A stretch of 64,000 nucleotides of DNA from JALELF01 sp964473455 (GTDB lineage: Bacteria; Bacillota_I; Bacilli_A; RF39; UBA660). How positions within the stretch are numbered: position 1 is the first letter of the stretch; each line of letters starts with the position of its first letter. The notes below the pieces were generated by a model, which saw only the letters and a list, made by a program, of their open reading frames with translations, was not told the origin of the DNA and made no database searches. Both the position numbers and the translations under genes were made by a program. The DNA lies in the NCBI GenBank assembly GCA_964473455.1, contig CAYYQX010000003.1, positions 71,009 to 135,008 on the forward strand. The letters run 5' to 3'. Positions 40,733 to 49,951 of the stretch are shown piece after piece.

Positions 40733-41524
40733 ATGAAAAATACAAAAAAGTTTATATTGCTTTTGTTTATAATAATGCTGTCTTTTTTTGTGACACCAAA
40801 CAAAGTGCACGCAAATACATATTTGTGTAAGTATCCAACCGGTGGTGTTCTTGTGTCACCTATACTAGTAGCTGATGATGATACGGAAACCATATATGTA
40901 TGTAAATCTCTTGTTGCTTGGTCTATTTTCACAAAGGATGTTGATTACCTTGTTGTTAATGGAGGGTGTAGCCCCATCACCGGGACAAATATAGTTACTA
41001 GAGCTGATATTATTAGTAATAAGTGTCCACAAAACATTTGGTATGACCCAACACAGAATATTCTTTGCAGTGGCAAAGGGACAGATGGATGCAAATACTT
41101 AGCAACTGCAAATTATACTTGGAAGCAAGAAACAACGAATCAGGTTTTTACTGGGAAAGAATCTTTAATTATTGGATATTTTGGAGGCCCAGAATCTTTT
41201 GGCAAATTAGTTTATGCAGACAGCCTTTTTGCAACTAGCAATTGTCCATCAGAAGAACCAGTTTTTAAAATGATTAGTTATTTTTATTCCTTATTAAAAA
41301 TTATTGTTCCTGTTGTTTTAGTTTTATTTGGAAGTATAGATATTGCAAAAGCAGTAGCCGCATCGGATGATGGTGCTATAAAAAAGGCTACAAGTTCTTT
41401 TTTGAGAAAACTGGTTGCCGGAGTAATAGTATTCTTATTATTTGAAATAGTTGGATTTGTTATAAATCTTGTATCAGAAAATTATGGTGTAATGGATTGC
41501 GTTAACAAGATAATTGGAAATTAA
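40733..41524 (+). CDS. Secreted or surface protein with variable Cys-rich domain and membrane C-terminus (copy 1)
   Basis: 263 residues. Signal peptide MKNTKKFILLLFIIMLSFF, likely cut after VHA; a Cys-containing outer domain (residues about 25-140) and a C-terminal module with two hydrophobic helices (IIVPVVLVLFGSIDIAKAV and LVAGVIVFLLFEIVGFVINLV) around DDGAIKKATSSFLRK, the same fold as the VirB2-like protein upstream. The C-terminal 363 bp are identical to copy 2 while the outer domain differs strongly but keeps its Cys spacing. Separate promoter and terminator. Likely exposed with the T4SS machine. Confidence 0.75.
   Translation: MKNTKKFILLLFIIMLSFFVTPNKVHANTYLCKYPTGGVLVSPILVADDDTETIYVCKSLVAWSIFTKDVDYLVVNGGCSPITGTNIVTRADIISNKCPQNIWYDPTQNILCSGKGTDGCKYLATANYTWKQETTNQVFTGKESLIIGYFGGPESFGKLVYADSLFATSNCPSEEPVFKMISYFYSLLKIIVPVVLVLFGSIDIAKAVAASDDGAIKKATSSFLRKLVAGVIVFLLFEIVGFVINLVSENYGVMDCVNKIIGN
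41162..41524 (+). repeat. 363-bp direct repeat, copy A (3' end of surface gene 1)
   Basis: Read base by base, this segment is identical to 42105-42467. It covers the C-terminal module and stop codon. The flanking upstream coding sequence differs. Confidence 0.92.
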
Positions 41525-41551
41525 AAACATATTCAAAGATATGTTTTTTTT
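41524..41551 (+). terminator. Terminator between the two surface protein copies
   Basis: AAAACATAT (41524-41532), loop TCAAAG, ATATGTTTT (41539-41547) then T run. Confidence 0.85.
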
Positions 41552-41586
41552 TGAAATTTCATGGGTAAAAAATTCAATTTATTTAA

Positions 41587-41616
41587 TTGACTTTCCAACG
41601 GTTCTTAGTGTATTAT
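41587..41616 (+). promoter_or_regulatory. Promoter of surface protein copy 2
   Basis: TTGACT (41587-41592), 18-nt spacer, TATTAT (41611-41616), similar in layout to the copy 1 promoter. Confidence 0.55.
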
Positions 41617-41642
41617 ATATATAGCAAAGTGAAAGTGGTAAT

Positions 41643-42467
41643 ATGAAGAATACAAAAATGTTTATATTGTTTTTGTTTATAATAATGCTGTCTTTTTTTG
41701 TGATACCAAGCAAGGTACGCGCAAATACATATTTGTGTAAGTATCTTCACACAGATGTATCCTCTGGCCCATTAGTGGTAGTTACTAATGTTAGTTCTCT
41801 AATGGTTGTAGCTGATGACGAAGTAGATGGATTGTATGTATGTGAGGCGGATGTTAACTGGTCAATATTTTCACAAGATATTTATTACCTTGTGAAAAAC
41901 GGGACATGTAGCACGATGGCTGATACCGAGTTTATTTCCAAGAGTACTTTAGTTAATAACAAATGTCCGCGAGACATTTGGCATGATACTGTGAAAAACT
42001 TGCTTTGTGGAGGGTACAATAAAAATGGCTGCGAATTTGCTAATACAAATTCCTATTATTTAGGGCAAAGTGACCAACAAACAAATGAAATAGTAACCGG
42101 TGACTCTTTAATTATTGGATATTTTGGAGGCCCAGAATCTTTTGGCAAATTAGTTTATGCAGACAGCCTTTTTGCAACTAGCAATTGTCCATCAGAAGAA
42201 CCAGTTTTTAAAATGATTAGTTATTTTTATTCCTTATTAAAAATTATTGTTCCTGTTGTTTTAGTTTTATTTGGAAGTATAGATATTGCAAAAGCAGTAG
42301 CCGCATCGGATGATGGTGCTATAAAAAAGGCTACAAGTTCTTTTTTGAGAAAACTGGTTGCCGGAGTAATAGTATTCTTATTATTTGAAATAGTTGGATT
42401 TGTTATAAATCTTGTATCAGAAAATTATGGTGTAATGGATTGCGTTAACAAGATAATTGGAAATTAA
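41643..42467 (+). CDS. Secreted or surface protein with variable Cys-rich domain and membrane C-terminus (copy 2)
   Basis: 274 residues. Nearly the same signal peptide as copy 1 (cut after VRA), a diverged outer domain with matching Cys positions (for example KCPRDIWHD against KCPQNIWYD), and an identical C-terminal module from SLIIGYFGG to the end. Unlike copy 1, it has no terminator before the next gene, so it leads the virB6-virB4 transcript. By layout it is a VirB2-type pilin fused to an extracellular domain; family name unknown. Confidence 0.75.
   Translation: MKNTKMFILFLFIIMLSFFVIPSKVRANTYLCKYLHTDVSSGPLVVVTNVSSLMVVADDEVDGLYVCEADVNWSIFSQDIYYLVKNGTCSTMADTEFISKSTLVNNKCPRDIWHDTVKNLLCGGYNKNGCEFANTNSYYLGQSDQQTNEIVTGDSLIIGYFGGPESFGKLVYADSLFATSNCPSEEPVFKMISYFYSLLKIIVPVVLVLFGSIDIAKAVAASDDGAIKKATSSFLRKLVAGVIVFLLFEIVGFVINLVSENYGVMDCVNKIIGN
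42105..42467 (+). repeat. 363-bp direct repeat, copy B (3' end of surface gene 2)
   Basis: Identical to 41162-41524. Perfect identity beside diverged sequence indicates recent gene conversion or strong homogenisation; an assembly effect should also be considered. Confidence 0.92.
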
Positions 42468-42484
42468 GAGGTGAGCAGTTATAT

Positions 42485-44623
42485 ATGTTTAGTATTACTA
42501 CAGTTTTAAGAACAATATTTTTTTGGCTTGACGGAATAATATATAACTTTATAGTAAGCGTATATAAGCTTTTTATTATGCTTTCCGAAACAACGATTTT
42601 TAGTCAAGACGCAATAAAAGAATTCTCAACAAGAGTATATGTCTTGATTTCTTTAATAGTAGCTTTTAGACTTGCACTAGCTTTTATTAATTACATTGTT
42701 TCTCCTGATAGTATGGGAGACAAAGCAAAAGGCGGAAGCGCACTATTAAAGAACCTTGTTATCTCTATGGCTTTGTTGGTTTCCGTTCCTGCACTTTTTA
42801 ATGAAGCTTATTATTTGCAAACAATAATTATCAAAGAAGGTATTGTTTCGAAATTGATTTTGGGCGTTGGAGGAAGAAACTTAGTTACAGATCAAGACGC
42901 AAATGACAGTGTTGCAATAGAACTATCAACAACATTGTTTTTGTCTTTTGTTTATCCTAATCCAAGAATAGCGGCGTGTTCAGAAGAAACTCCTTCATTA
43001 GATGATGATGTGGTTTTCCCGTCTGATGCTTGTGTGAAGTTTTTAAATGATAACAGCGGCGAAGGGAAGGAAGTTGGAACTGACTATAAAAAAGCGGTAA
43101 CTAATCTTAATATAAATTATATATTTAATAGTAATGCAAACAATCAAACTTATGTAGAAACGGCGGCAACAGCGACAGGATATTCAGAACTTGAAGTTTA
43201 TTTGTTAAATTATCAATGGGGATTGTCAACAATCGCAGGAATAGTATTAGTGCTACTTCTGATTTCGTTTTGTTTTGATGTTGCAGTTCGTATGATTAAA
43301 TTAGGCTTTTTACAATTAATTGCACCTATTCCAATTCTTATGAACATTGCACCAGGCGACAAAAAAAACGATATGTTATCAAAATGGGCCAAAGAATGTT
43401 TTTCAACTTGGGGCAGCTTATTTATTAGAATCGCAACAGTTGTTTTTTCTGTATATTTAATTAGGCTTGTTAATGCAAAAGATGGAATAATATCTATTTT
43501 AGGAAGAACAAATAATACGAATACGTTTTTTGTAAATGTTTTTATAATATTTGGCATATTGATTTTTGCTAAACAATTTCCAAAATTATTAGAAGATGTA
43601 TTAGGAATCAAAATGTCTGGTAAGATGTATTTGAACCCATTTAAGAAACTAGGAGAAGAAGCAGTTGGCGGTAAGGCATTGACTGGTTTTGTTGGAGGAG
43701 CGTTAGCTGGAGCTGAAGCAGGCTTACTTGGGACAGGGAACCCTTTAAAAGCACTTGGCGGAGCCTTAAGAGGCGGAGCAGCAGGGGCAAAAGAAAAAGA
43801 TTTTGGAGCGGCTATAAAAAAAGGAAATCAAACCGCAGTAGAATTTAATAAAAGACAAAGGGAACAAAAATATTCTGATTCTACTTTTTTTGGTAGAAGA
43901 GCGGTACAATATAATAAGCTTACTGGCGCAGAAGTAGGGAATGAGCATGCTATTGCAAGAGAGAAAAGAGAAATTGAGGAGAAAATAAAAGAACATGATG
44001 AAAAAATAAAAAGCGCCGAAGAAAAAAGAAAAGTAACCGAACAAACTTTACAACCAAAACAAAAAATTGTTGAAGATAGAAAAGCAGTTGTAAAATTAAT
44101 GGATGATATGAAAGACGTCGCTGTAAAAGATGCCACAGAAGGAAAAGGATCAGCTGGGGCAGAATTAAAACGATTAGAAGCTCAATTAGAATATGCTAAA
44201 TCAAATGAAGGAAAACGAACAGGCGGGATTGCCGGAATACAAAGAGCATTAGAACAATTAGATAATTATCGAAACAACGAGTTAGAAGATAGGGCTTTAT
44301 TAGAACATTTAACTGGTGCGGTTTCTAGTGGAAAATTCAGTGCAATCGCAACAAGATTCAACGAGGTTGAAGGAAAAGAAAAAGGATTAAACACAAGTAC
44401 GTTAGATGCGCAATCATTTAAAGACCACTCAACAACGTTTAAGAAAGAAATCACTTCTACAGAAATCAAAATGGTTGAAACAGAAAGAGCTATTAAATCA
44501 ATTGACGAAGGAATTAAAGCCATTCAAGCTCAAAAAACAGAATTTGACAAGAGAAAAAGAGCTCTTGAAGAAAAAGAAAGCAAACTTAAAGATGATCAAG
44601 CTGCAACTGGCAGCAAGAAATAA
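42485..44623 (+). CDS. VirB6/TrbL-like polytopic membrane protein with coiled-coil tail
   Basis: 712 residues. Five or more hydrophobic helices in the first 370 residues (for example VYVLISLIVAFRLALAFINYIV and TIAGIVLVLLLISFCFDVAV with MIKLGFLQLIAPIPIL) form the channel-like part typical of VirB6/TrbL; a Gly/Ala-rich stretch (about 395-435) follows, and residues about 460-712 are charged coiled coil (KIKEHDEKIKSAEEKRKV). In T4SS this protein makes the inner membrane pore. The long cytoplasmic coiled coil is unusual. SD GAGGTGAG; 18 bp after surface gene 2. Confidence 0.82.
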   Translation: MFSITTVLRTIFFWLDGIIYNFIVSVYKLFIMLSETTIFSQDAIKEFSTRVYVLISLIVAFRLALAFINYIVSPDSMGDKAKGGSALLKNLVISMALLVSVPALFNEAYYLQTIIIKEGIVSKLILGVGGRNLVTDQDANDSVAIELSTTLFLSFVYPNPRIAACSEETPSLDDDVVFPSDACVKFLNDNSGEGKEVGTDYKKAVTNLNINYIFNSNANNQTYVETAATATGYSELEVYLLNYQWGLSTIAGIVLVLLLISFCFDVAVRMIKLGFLQLIAPIPILMNIAPGDKKNDMLSKWAKECFSTWGSLFIRIATVVFSVYLIRLVNAKDGIISILGRTNNTNTFFVNVFIIFGILIFAKQFPKLLEDVLGIKMSGKMYLNPFKKLGEEAVGGKALTGFVGGALAGAEAGLLGTGNPLKALGGALRGGAAGAKEKDFGAAIKKGNQTAVEFNKRQREQKYSDSTFFGRRAVQYNKLTGAEVGNEHAIAREKREIEEKIKEHDEKIKSAEEKRKVTEQTLQPKQKIVEDRKAVVKLMDDMKDVAVKDATEGKGSAGAELKRLEAQLEYAKSNEGKRTGGIAGIQRALEQLDNYRNNELEDRALLEHLTGAVSSGKFSAIATRFNEVEGKEKGLNTSTLDAQSFKDHSTTFKKEITSTEIKMVETERAIKSIDEGIKAIQAQKTEFDKRKRALEEKESKLKDDQAATGSKK

Positions 44624-44640
44624 AAAGGGATGTGATATAA

Positions 44641-44970
44641 ATGAACCAATTTTTAATACCTGCAAACTCAAAAAAATCAATGCTAATATTCAGTATATTT
44701 ACGCCATTTGATTTGATTTTGTTTATATGTGGGGTAACTGCTACAATTTTAATGCTGATAATTATACCTCTTGACGGAATTTTTTCAGCAATAATGGCTT
44801 TAGCCCCTCTTTTAATATCAGCACTCTTAGTATTCCCTGTTGCTCATTATCACAATGTATTAACAGTATTATTGTGTATTTACAAATTTTATACGACAAA
44901 TAAAGAATTTATATGGAAAGGTTGGTGTGTGAGTAGTGGAACAGAAAATGACAAAACTAATGGGAAGTAG
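44641..44970 (+). CDS. PrgI/VirB3-like T4SS membrane protein
   Basis: 109 residues. Opens IPANSKKSMLIFSIFTPFDLILF, the pattern of Gram-positive PrgI/TcpE-type proteins, with two membrane segments (LILFICGVTATILMLIIIPL and IMALAPLLISALLVFPV) then YHNVLTVLLCIYKFYTTNKEFIWKGW, typical of VirB3-like families. It normally works beside VirB4, which follows with a 35-bp overlap. Confidence 0.82.
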   Translation: MNQFLIPANSKKSMLIFSIFTPFDLILFICGVTATILMLIIIPLDGIFSAIMALAPLLISALLVFPVAHYHNVLTVLLCIYKFYTTNKEFIWKGWCVSSGTENDKTNGK

Positions 44971-45529
44971 TCCTAAAGTAAAAGATTCGAGTAAAAGAAG
45001 TAAATTTACTGAGGATTTCATTCCTGTTAGAAATATTATTAATGGAATGATTGTTCTTGAAACAGATGAAAAAGTATCGGGTGTAAAAATACAACCAAGA
45101 AATATATTCATATTAGATGCTTCAACACAAGATGCGATAATTGACAATTTAAAAATAGTTTACAACACAATTAACTATGAATTTTGGGTTATTGTTGCAG
45201 ATAGACCAGTAGATATTGAAGTATATATTTCAGAGCTACAAATGCAATTTAACAAAGAACAAAATCCTGCTAGAAGAAAGATAATTCTAGAAGATTTAGA
45301 TAAATGTGATTACTTTATCAATAATGATATAGTAGATACTGAATATTTCTTGTTATTTAAAGAAAAAAACACAGATGAAATAAATAAACGTATAAGAAAC
45401 TTAATAACTCATTTTGCTAATGCTGGTTTAACAACAACGCAGACAACAAATGAGGATTTAAGAATGATTTTAGACAATTTTTTAAACGGTGGGATGAAAA
45501 CCACTGAAGGAACAGTAGGGGTGAAATAA
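44936..45529 (+). CDS. VirB4 N-terminal domain as a separate protein
   Basis: 197 residues from GTG 44936 (in-frame ATGs at 44948 and 44960 are alternatives; none has a strong SD). KFTEDFIPVRNIINGMIVLETDEKVSGVKIQPRN is the start of Gram-positive VirB4/TraE/ConE ATPases, followed by ISELQMQFNKEQNPARRKIILEDLDKC and YFLLFKEKN. It ends at TAA immediately before the ATG of the ATPase part, in a different arrangement from the usual single 800-aa protein. Probably the two halves assemble together. Confidence 0.82.
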   Translation: MEQKMTKLMGSSPKVKDSSKRSKFTEDFIPVRNIINGMIVLETDEKVSGVKIQPRNIFILDASTQDAIIDNLKIVYNTINYEFWVIVADRPVDIEVYISELQMQFNKEQNPARRKIILEDLDKCDYFINNDIVDTEYFLLFKEKNTDEINKRIRNLITHFANAGLTTTQTTNEDLRMILDNFLNGGMKTTEGTVGVK

Positions 45530-47314
45530 ATGGGATTAAAAGCAGAAGTAGCTCCAAAAGGGCTTCAATTTAAACCGGCCGAAATAATCATTAGTGATAA
45601 GCATATGACTATTTTGTCAGTAGTATCTTATCCAAAATTTATTTCTCCAGGATATCTATCTAGTTTAACAAGCCTTCCTGGAATTAAAGTTGTTATTAAA
45701 CACATTCCGGTTCCATTTAGTGTTATTAGCAAAATGTTAAACAAAGAAATTGCTGACTTAAAACAAAGATATCAAGATGAGCACGATAAAACAATTCAAG
45801 AAAGAATCAGACAAGATTATGAATCTATTGAATATTTTATTCAACAACTTGCGGCAACACAAGCAAATATCTATGATTTTCAAATGCATATAGTAGTAAG
45901 TGCGAACTCAGAAGAAGAGCTTGTTATTAAAAAAACCCAAGTTAAAAACTATGTGGAATCTATGGAGATGAGAGCGGTTCCATTAAGATTTCAGCAAGAA
46001 GAAGTATTTAAATCAATGTTGCCAATATATCCAAAGCAAGGAATAGAAGATAGAATAGGAACACCTATTCCATCTCCGACAATTGCGGCAATGTATCCAT
46101 TTATCTTTGATAGTATTAAAGATCCTGGATTATCTACTTTACTTGGAATAGACTTTTCTGGTGGTGTAATTTTATTTAATCAGTTTTTATATCAAATTAG
46201 AAAAGAGCACAACAGAAACAATGCTAATATGATTATTCTTGGAACTTCAGGTTCGGGAAAATCTACGGCTGCAAAGCTTTTACTTAGAGCAAACTTTAGA
46301 AACGGCCATAAGATCGTTGTAATTGATCCGGAAGGCGAACTTTCTGAAATGACAAAATTATATGGTGGAGACTTTATTGATCTTGGTAAGGGTGGAGAAT
46401 ACGGAATGGTAAATCCACTTGATGTAACAATAGATGTTGATGAAGAAGAAATGTCTAATGGTCTAGGGTATACTGTTTTAACAAGAACTCTTCAAACGAT
46501 AAAAGCCTTTATGAAGTATTATGACCCAAGTATAACTGAAGATGTTTTAACAATGTTAAGTGAGATAGTTCAAGACACATATAAAAGGTTTGGAATAGAC
46601 TTTAATAGTAATTTTAACAATTTTGCAACAGATGACTATCCAACGTTTAAAGATGTTTACGCAACTATTAAGGGTAAATTAATGGCAATGCCTGATAAAA
46701 CTCATGAAAAAGATATAATGGAAAGACTTGAGTTAAAAATAAGGCCAATTGTTAAAGAGTTAAGGTATTATTTTGATGGGCATACAACAATTAAACCAAA
46801 GAGTGACTTTATTGTATTTAATATAAAAGAATTAATGAATGCGGAAACAAATGTTAAAAATGCTTTGTTCTTTAATATATTAAAGTATGCTTGGAGTTTA
46901 ACCTTAGATAAAAGAGAAAATACCATTTTAATGGTTGATGAAGCTCACATTTTATTAAGTGATAAAAACACTTTAGGAGCAGACTTTTTGGCTCAAATTC
47001 AAAGAAGAGCTAGAAAGTACAATACAGGAACAATAATTATTACTCAGCAGCCAAGTGACTTTTGTTCTAGAGAAGTTATTACGCAAGGAAAAGCAATATT
47101 TGATAATGCGGCTTATTACTTAGCGATGGGGCTAAAAAAACAAGCTGTAGAGGATTTAGGCCTTTTGATAGACTTAAATGAGAATGAAAAAGAAAACATT
47201 AAAAAGTATAGTCAAGGAGAAGCTTTATTTGTTTGCGGTAATAGACGTATGCGAATAAGAGTTGAACTTACTGAAAGAGAATTAGATTCGTTCGGAAGTG
47301 GAGGAGGATTGTAA
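45530..47314 (+). CDS. VirB4-type T4SS ATPase (C-terminal part)
   Basis: 594 residues. After a domain completing the N-terminal half, GTSGSGKST at 238-246 is Walker A and TILMVDEAHILLSDK is Walker B; IDPEGELSEMTKLYGG, RRARKYNTGTIIITQQPSDF and the C-terminal Arg-rich region match VirB4. It energises substrate transport and pilus turnover at the inner membrane. SD AGGGGTGA ends just before the ATG that directly follows the previous stop, indicating tight coupling. A terminator overlaps its stop. Confidence 0.93.
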   Translation: MGLKAEVAPKGLQFKPAEIIISDKHMTILSVVSYPKFISPGYLSSLTSLPGIKVVIKHIPVPFSVISKMLNKEIADLKQRYQDEHDKTIQERIRQDYESIEYFIQQLAATQANIYDFQMHIVVSANSEEELVIKKTQVKNYVESMEMRAVPLRFQQEEVFKSMLPIYPKQGIEDRIGTPIPSPTIAAMYPFIFDSIKDPGLSTLLGIDFSGGVILFNQFLYQIRKEHNRNNANMIILGTSGSGKSTAAKLLLRANFRNGHKIVVIDPEGELSEMTKLYGGDFIDLGKGGEYGMVNPLDVTIDVDEEEMSNGLGYTVLTRTLQTIKAFMKYYDPSITEDVLTMLSEIVQDTYKRFGIDFNSNFNNFATDDYPTFKDVYATIKGKLMAMPDKTHEKDIMERLELKIRPIVKELRYYFDGHTTIKPKSDFIVFNIKELMNAETNVKNALFFNILKYAWSLTLDKRENTILMVDEAHILLSDKNTLGADFLAQIQRRARKYNTGTIIITQQPSDFCSREVITQGKAIFDNAAYYLAMGLKKQAVEDLGLLIDLNENEKENIKKYSQGEALFVCGNRRMRIRVELTERELDSFGSGGGL

Positions 47315-47330
47315 AAATCCTTCTTTTTTT
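47303..47330 (+). terminator. Terminator after virB4
   Basis: GGAGGATT (47303-47310), loop GTAAA, AATCCTTC (47316-47323), then T run; contains the virB4 stop. Confidence 0.75.
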
Positions 47331-47343
47331 TATAAAACTATGA

Positions 47344-47349
47344 TATAAT
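47344..47349 (+). promoter_or_regulatory. Extended -10 promoter for the M23 peptidase gene
   Basis: TGATATAAT (TATAAT 47344-47349), 28 nt before the ATG. Confidence 0.55.
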
Positions 47350-47376
47350 TTTTTTGTTAATCTATAGGGTGAAAAT

Positions 47377-49881
47377 ATGAATTTAAGAGAATACTTTGAC
47401 AAACAAAAACAAAAAAAAATATATGCTTGGATAATTACAATCACTATGCCTATTTTAACTTTTTTTCTTTTAGTTATAGTGGTGTATGGTTCCTTAAATG
47501 GCATTTTTAATATTGGTCAATCAACAGACCAGAATGCCAAGGCAGAGATTTTAGGCGAAACTGGTAAAAATTACCTTTTTTCTACTCTATGTAAAGACTG
47601 TAGCGAAGAAGACGGAACTGGTGTTATGGGTAGTGATTATTATCAAAAGTTATCAGAAGCAATGAACCTTTATAATAACTTAACCGAAGGAGAAGAAAGG
47701 GAAGAGGATTTTGATTTTCCCCTTATAGCTATGACTATATCGTATGGGAAAACCTTTTTGCCAGAGCTTTTTCAAAAGGTAGAAAACTTTGGTATAAAAA
47801 GTGATTCCGAGTTAACGAATAAAGATGTTGATTCTTTACGAGGAACTTCAGATATAACAAAGAAAAACTCTCAATCATTTTTTCAATGGGCATATGTAAT
47901 GCTTGGAACGCCTTACTCTGTTCCAGATTTAAATTTAAGAGGCCTTCTTGGAAATTTAATTGGAGGAAAGGTTTTAACTTGGTGTCACGCTATAGACGCT
48001 AACAGCGTAGGTAAAGACGGATTAGTTTCTTATTTAATAGAGAAAATAGATGCGGTTGAAAGAAAATTTGCTGGTGAGGAACCAGAGGGTGAAAGCTTTT
48101 TGGAAGGTTTCTGGACTTTAATACTTTCAATTTTTAATATGGACTACACTACAGACAAAAAAGTATTATTAGATAAATTAACAAACGTTTTTGAAAACTT
48201 AGATAAAGACGATCAAGAGTATAAAGATTTAAAAGCTATTATCAATTTAGATGATTATTTTGAGGGGTGTCAAGAAGGATATGTTCCAGGATATCAATAT
48301 ATAAAATTTATGAATTATGCTCAATATATTCAATATTTAAAGGATGTATTTATTCCTAATAATTTTATTAATTGTGAAGACTGTGTTTATAGAACTGGTC
48401 CTGAAAGTTATAAAGTAGGTGTTATTGATACAATTTTAAACGATATTTTATTGTTTACAAAGGATTTTAGAAAATATGCCGGCTTAAGTGAACTTGACTA
48501 TAGTTATACGGCGTTTGGTAACGCTATTACAAATAGTGATTATATTTACTTTACACCTCCAGTAGCTGGAAGCTGCGCCGTTACTAGTGCATATGGAACT
48601 AGAGGAAACAATGGATACTTTCATACAGGAATAGATATTGCAAGTATAGCAGACACGTCATTATATGCCATTGCAGATGGAACAGTAAAAACAGTTAAGA
48701 TATATACAACACAAACGTTAACTTATAATGACGGTGCGGGAACTTGTCTTTTAAATGGATCACAAGATCCTACTGGTCCTGGAATAGAAATTATAATTGA
48801 GCATACAGGCATTAATGGGAAAACATACTATTCGGTTTATAAACACGTTGCCGAACAAGGAATATCGGTGAAAGAAGGAGACACAGTTATAAAAGGTCAA
48901 AAAATAGCTAAAATAGGGAATACGGGTTGTTCAACAGGCAACCATCTACATTTTGAATTATATAAAGGTGGCCTCGCTTCAACAAACAGGCTTGACCCAA
49001 CCCTTTTATTTAAACAATGTGAAAATTGGAACATGGTTGAAGAAGAAACGGTAATTGCTGAAACAACCGAAAACTATGTCACACCAGAAAAATGTATGGC
49101 AGGTAATTACTCATTAGATGAAGTAATTACAAGTATTATTAAAAACTTAGATTCTTCAGCAACCAACTTAAAAGAATATGTAAAAGCAACTGCTATTGTT
49201 TTAAGAACAAAAATTATGAATGATACAGATTGGTGTAATGAAAAATTAACTTTTGTTGTTAACAATCTGGATATTGAGAATAATACGAAAGACTTACAAT
49301 TATACAGTGATGTAATAGAAACACAAGGAATGGTTTTAACTTATAGTGGAGAGTTAATAGATGCGGTTGATTATGCTTTTTTTCCTTGTGATCAATTGCC
49401 TACTGTTTGGACAAGCGAACCAGAATTAAGTGAAGTTTTAAACGCTCTTCATGAAACATATGATGGAAAAGACACAGCAAGTTTTAAAAGAATAAATGAT
49501 AAAGTAATAGCTTGGAATGAAGGCTGTGCTAAATACGAAAACGGTGGAGAAGGAATTTATTTCTCTACTAATATGGGAATATACAATGGATACAATGAAG
49601 ACAATAATATCGTTTTAAATATTAAACTTAGCGTTCCAGGTAGTTGGATTAAAAATGTCGAGCACCACGTTCTTGGAAGATACTACTTAGTTGTAGGACA
49701 ATTCTATGCTTCAAAGGGATTTAACTACAGACAGATTTTAAATGCTTTTTATGACACAAAACTATTACCTAACGAGTCAAAAATTGACCTTGCTAAAGCA
49801 GAAGGAACAGCAGATATCTTAACCTCACCAGGGTTAATTGATGCTAAAAAGAAAATCCTTAAAACTTTAGGCGCAGAGTAA
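47377..49881 (+). CDS. Membrane-anchored M23 (LytM) peptidase of the T4SS
   Basis: 834 residues. A cytoplasmic basic start and one membrane helix (IITITMPILTFFLLVIVVYG, about 20-40), a long extracellular part, and a LytM domain with the zinc ligands H416 and D420 (FHTGID) and H523/H525 (HLHFEL). A further 280-residue C-terminal domain with several Cys is unrecognised. Gram-positive T4SS use such a VirB1/CwlT-like wall hydrolase to open the murein for the channel; here endopeptidase activity replaces the usual lysozyme-like domain. The N-terminal region NKDVDSLRGTS is not a clear lytic transglycosylase. Confidence 0.87.
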   Translation: MNLREYFDKQKQKKIYAWIITITMPILTFFLLVIVVYGSLNGIFNIGQSTDQNAKAEILGETGKNYLFSTLCKDCSEEDGTGVMGSDYYQKLSEAMNLYNNLTEGEEREEDFDFPLIAMTISYGKTFLPELFQKVENFGIKSDSELTNKDVDSLRGTSDITKKNSQSFFQWAYVMLGTPYSVPDLNLRGLLGNLIGGKVLTWCHAIDANSVGKDGLVSYLIEKIDAVERKFAGEEPEGESFLEGFWTLILSIFNMDYTTDKKVLLDKLTNVFENLDKDDQEYKDLKAIINLDDYFEGCQEGYVPGYQYIKFMNYAQYIQYLKDVFIPNNFINCEDCVYRTGPESYKVGVIDTILNDILLFTKDFRKYAGLSELDYSYTAFGNAITNSDYIYFTPPVAGSCAVTSAYGTRGNNGYFHTGIDIASIADTSLYAIADGTVKTVKIYTTQTLTYNDGAGTCLLNGSQDPTGPGIEIIIEHTGINGKTYYSVYKHVAEQGISVKEGDTVIKGQKIAKIGNTGCSTGNHLHFELYKGGLASTNRLDPTLLFKQCENWNMVEEETVIAETTENYVTPEKCMAGNYSLDEVITSIIKNLDSSATNLKEYVKATAIVLRTKIMNDTDWCNEKLTFVVNNLDIENNTKDLQLYSDVIETQGMVLTYSGELIDAVDYAFFPCDQLPTVWTSEPELSEVLNALHETYDGKDTASFKRINDKVIAWNEGCAKYENGGEGIYFSTNMGIYNGYNEDNNIVLNIKLSVPGSWIKNVEHHVLGRYYLVVGQFYASKGFNYRQILNAFYDTKLLPNESKIDLAKAEGTADILTSPGLIDAKKKILKTLGAE

Positions 49882-49914
49882 AAAAATCAACTATACTTTT
49901 AATGCAATAATTGT

Positions 49915-49920
49915 TATAAT
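49915..49920 (+). promoter_or_regulatory. Extended -10 promoter for the coupling protein gene
   Basis: TGTTATAAT (TATAAT 49915-49920), 32 nt before the ATG. Confidence 0.5.
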
Positions 49921-49951
49921 GTGAGTAGACAAAAATACAGGAGATGACTTT

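Noticed and set aside
44406..44711. Plus-strand frame overlapping the end of virB6 and the PrgI-like gene
   Set aside because: Lysine-rich out-of-frame shadow of the coiled-coil region, no SD.
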